Source of the DNA: Acanthopleura granulata
Taxonomy: Eukaryota; Mollusca; Polyplacophora; Chitonida; Chitonidae
DNA length: 64,000 nucleotides
Direction: 5' to 3'
Assembly: GCA_016165875.1 (NCBI GenBank)
Contig: JABBOT010000080.1
Coordinates: 17,456,572-17,520,571, forward strand
The translations under genes were made by a program, and so were the position numbers. Below are positions 62,667-64,000 of this stretch, piece by piece (the first letter of the stretch is position 1; every line of letters begins with the position of its first letter). A model generated the notes under the pieces. It saw only the letters and a list, made by a program, of their open reading frames with translations. It did not search any database and was not told the origin of the DNA.

Positions 62667-64000
62667 CTGCCTGGAGATTACCGTGGTAAATGCTCTCGGA
62701 AACGCACAATTATAGTGTCAACAGCTGGGCTGTGCGATCTAGGCTGTATCAAATGTACTTATTTCACATGTATTTTCAACCTATCGATATTACCCTCGCA
62801 TTGATCGTTCTTAACAGTTCTAAATATTTACTTCACGTAATTTTCAATTGTAGAGGTTCCATTGTGTTTCTGCTTCGGCAGCTGCGTGATGAATATTGCT
62901 TGAACAAGAAGTTCCCGGGACCATGCCTTTGAGTTTTTTTTCCCTCCGCTACCCACGGACGGTAGAACCCTTACGGCTACATTCAGTGATTCAATCCCAC
63001 AGGCTTTGAATCGGGGATATTTTCACACGATATCAAAGATGACTCCGAAAAAGAGAAAAACATTATAATAAACCGTGTGATTTCTATCGACGAAAGAACG
63101 TGATTGAAAGCTGACCATAAGGGACACGTGTCCTCAGCATGGCCAGAAACTCACAAGAAGATTCTCACACGGGAAATTAACCCTAATACAGTTTATTGAT
63201 TGCCTTACCTTCTTTCACGCATCTGAATGGGAAGACATGAAAGGGCGGTCTACGTGACAAGCAGACAGACAAAAGCGATGGACGATGAGCCAAGCCATTT
63301 CTTTCAAGAGGAGATTTGCACGATTAAGAAATGATCAATGTCTTTAAGAAGACAAAAGCTGATCCTGTAAAAGAGCCATGCATCGCCCATGTGATATAAT
63401 ATTATAATTATATACATAAGGTCTAACATTTGTATCTTATAATTACCAAGTCGTGCTCCTACGGCACGGTTTGGCGCATATACCGATTTGCAGAAATCAA
63501 TAAAATCGAAGTATAGAGCTATGTACTTTGAATTTTCTATATTACTGACTTCAAATAGAAGTATCTCAGTTGTGCTGGATTTGGTTGCTTCATAAAAGCA
63601 CGATGTGTTGATGGATGCTCATACAGCCCCTAGACCGTGGATAAGAGGAACTGGATACGCCTACACTGTTAAAATTCTAGGGATCAGTCTGATCCAAAAT
63701 TTCAGGCTATTCGACCCTAAAATATTTTCGTCAAATACTTAGGCTCGATATGCTTGTCCCACAAATCAGGATCGCTACCCTCTTCTAAGACATTTGCAAG
63801 TAGAGTCGAATTTCAAACCTAAACTTCAAGGGTTACAAAGATAAAGTGAGCTTACATACATTCGACAATAATTTATGGTGTCACCTCAAACCAGTTAACT
63901 AGAGTCGGAAGATGAAGTCTATTCCAAAGGCAGGTCTGTGAACATTAGGTCTATTCCGACCTAGGTTTGAACCCAGGTGATGCTCAAAGCAACCAGGAGT
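62667..64000. other. 5' flank of the nAChR-like gene
   Basis: No clear promoter motif. Near 63960-64000 the minus strand carries 'ctgggttcaaacct', a B-box-like sequence suggesting a tRNA-derived SINE continuing past the window edge. Confidence 0.4.

Overview
The window is eukaryotic nuclear DNA: AT-rich, intron-rich, repeat-dense, with GT/AG introns and many tRNA-derived SINEs. The commonest SINE has a conserved core reading 'acgccgtactcaagaatatttcac ... acgacggcggccagcattatgg', a type I associate with mollusc and other lophotrochozoan genomes. Together with the style of the two genes this suggests a lophotrochozoan, most likely a mollusc; the species cannot be named from sequence alone.

Only two protein-coding genes can be supported, both on the minus strand, and both were rebuilt exon by exon from splice sites and phase. 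(1) At the left is the 5' part of a FOG/ZFPM (Friend of GATA) homologue. A 40-bp first coding exon (22952..22991) carries the N-terminal MSRRKQ NuRD-recruitment motif. After an intron of about 20.7 kb come exons for a PR domain, a proline-rich linker and the first CCHC zinc finger (2025..2263, 1485..1599, 835..1071, 241..420). The gene runs off the left edge; 270 residues are in view. (2) At the right is a complete six-exon nicotinic-acetylcholine-receptor-like pentameric ligand-gated channel subunit (56846..62666, 449 aa). It keeps the ancestral 45-bp and 110-bp exons, the Cys-loop, a cation-type M2 and a vicinal Cys pair, but has lost several aromatic residues of the acetylcholine pocket. 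A decayed copy of its M2-M3 exon end lies in intron 5.

The 33 kb between the genes and the giant FOG intron hold no further convincing gene. They hold SINEs, several minisatellites (22-bp units with a 396-bp higher-order period at 24.3-25.5 kb; 33, 36, 41 and 49-bp units elsewhere), small inverted-repeat elements (39.45, 51.4, 60.7 kb) and dispersed repeat pairs.

The most interesting non-coding signal is a series of dense clusters of GATA-factor sites (GATAA/GATAG, both strands) at about 4.25, 13.5, 14.3, 19.7, 23.4, 32.85, 40.5 and 45.2 kb. They lie in FOG intron 1 and upstream of its first exon. FOG proteins are GATA cofactors, so these look like candidate enhancers through which GATA factors could control their own partner gene. 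This is inference from motif density counted by eye.
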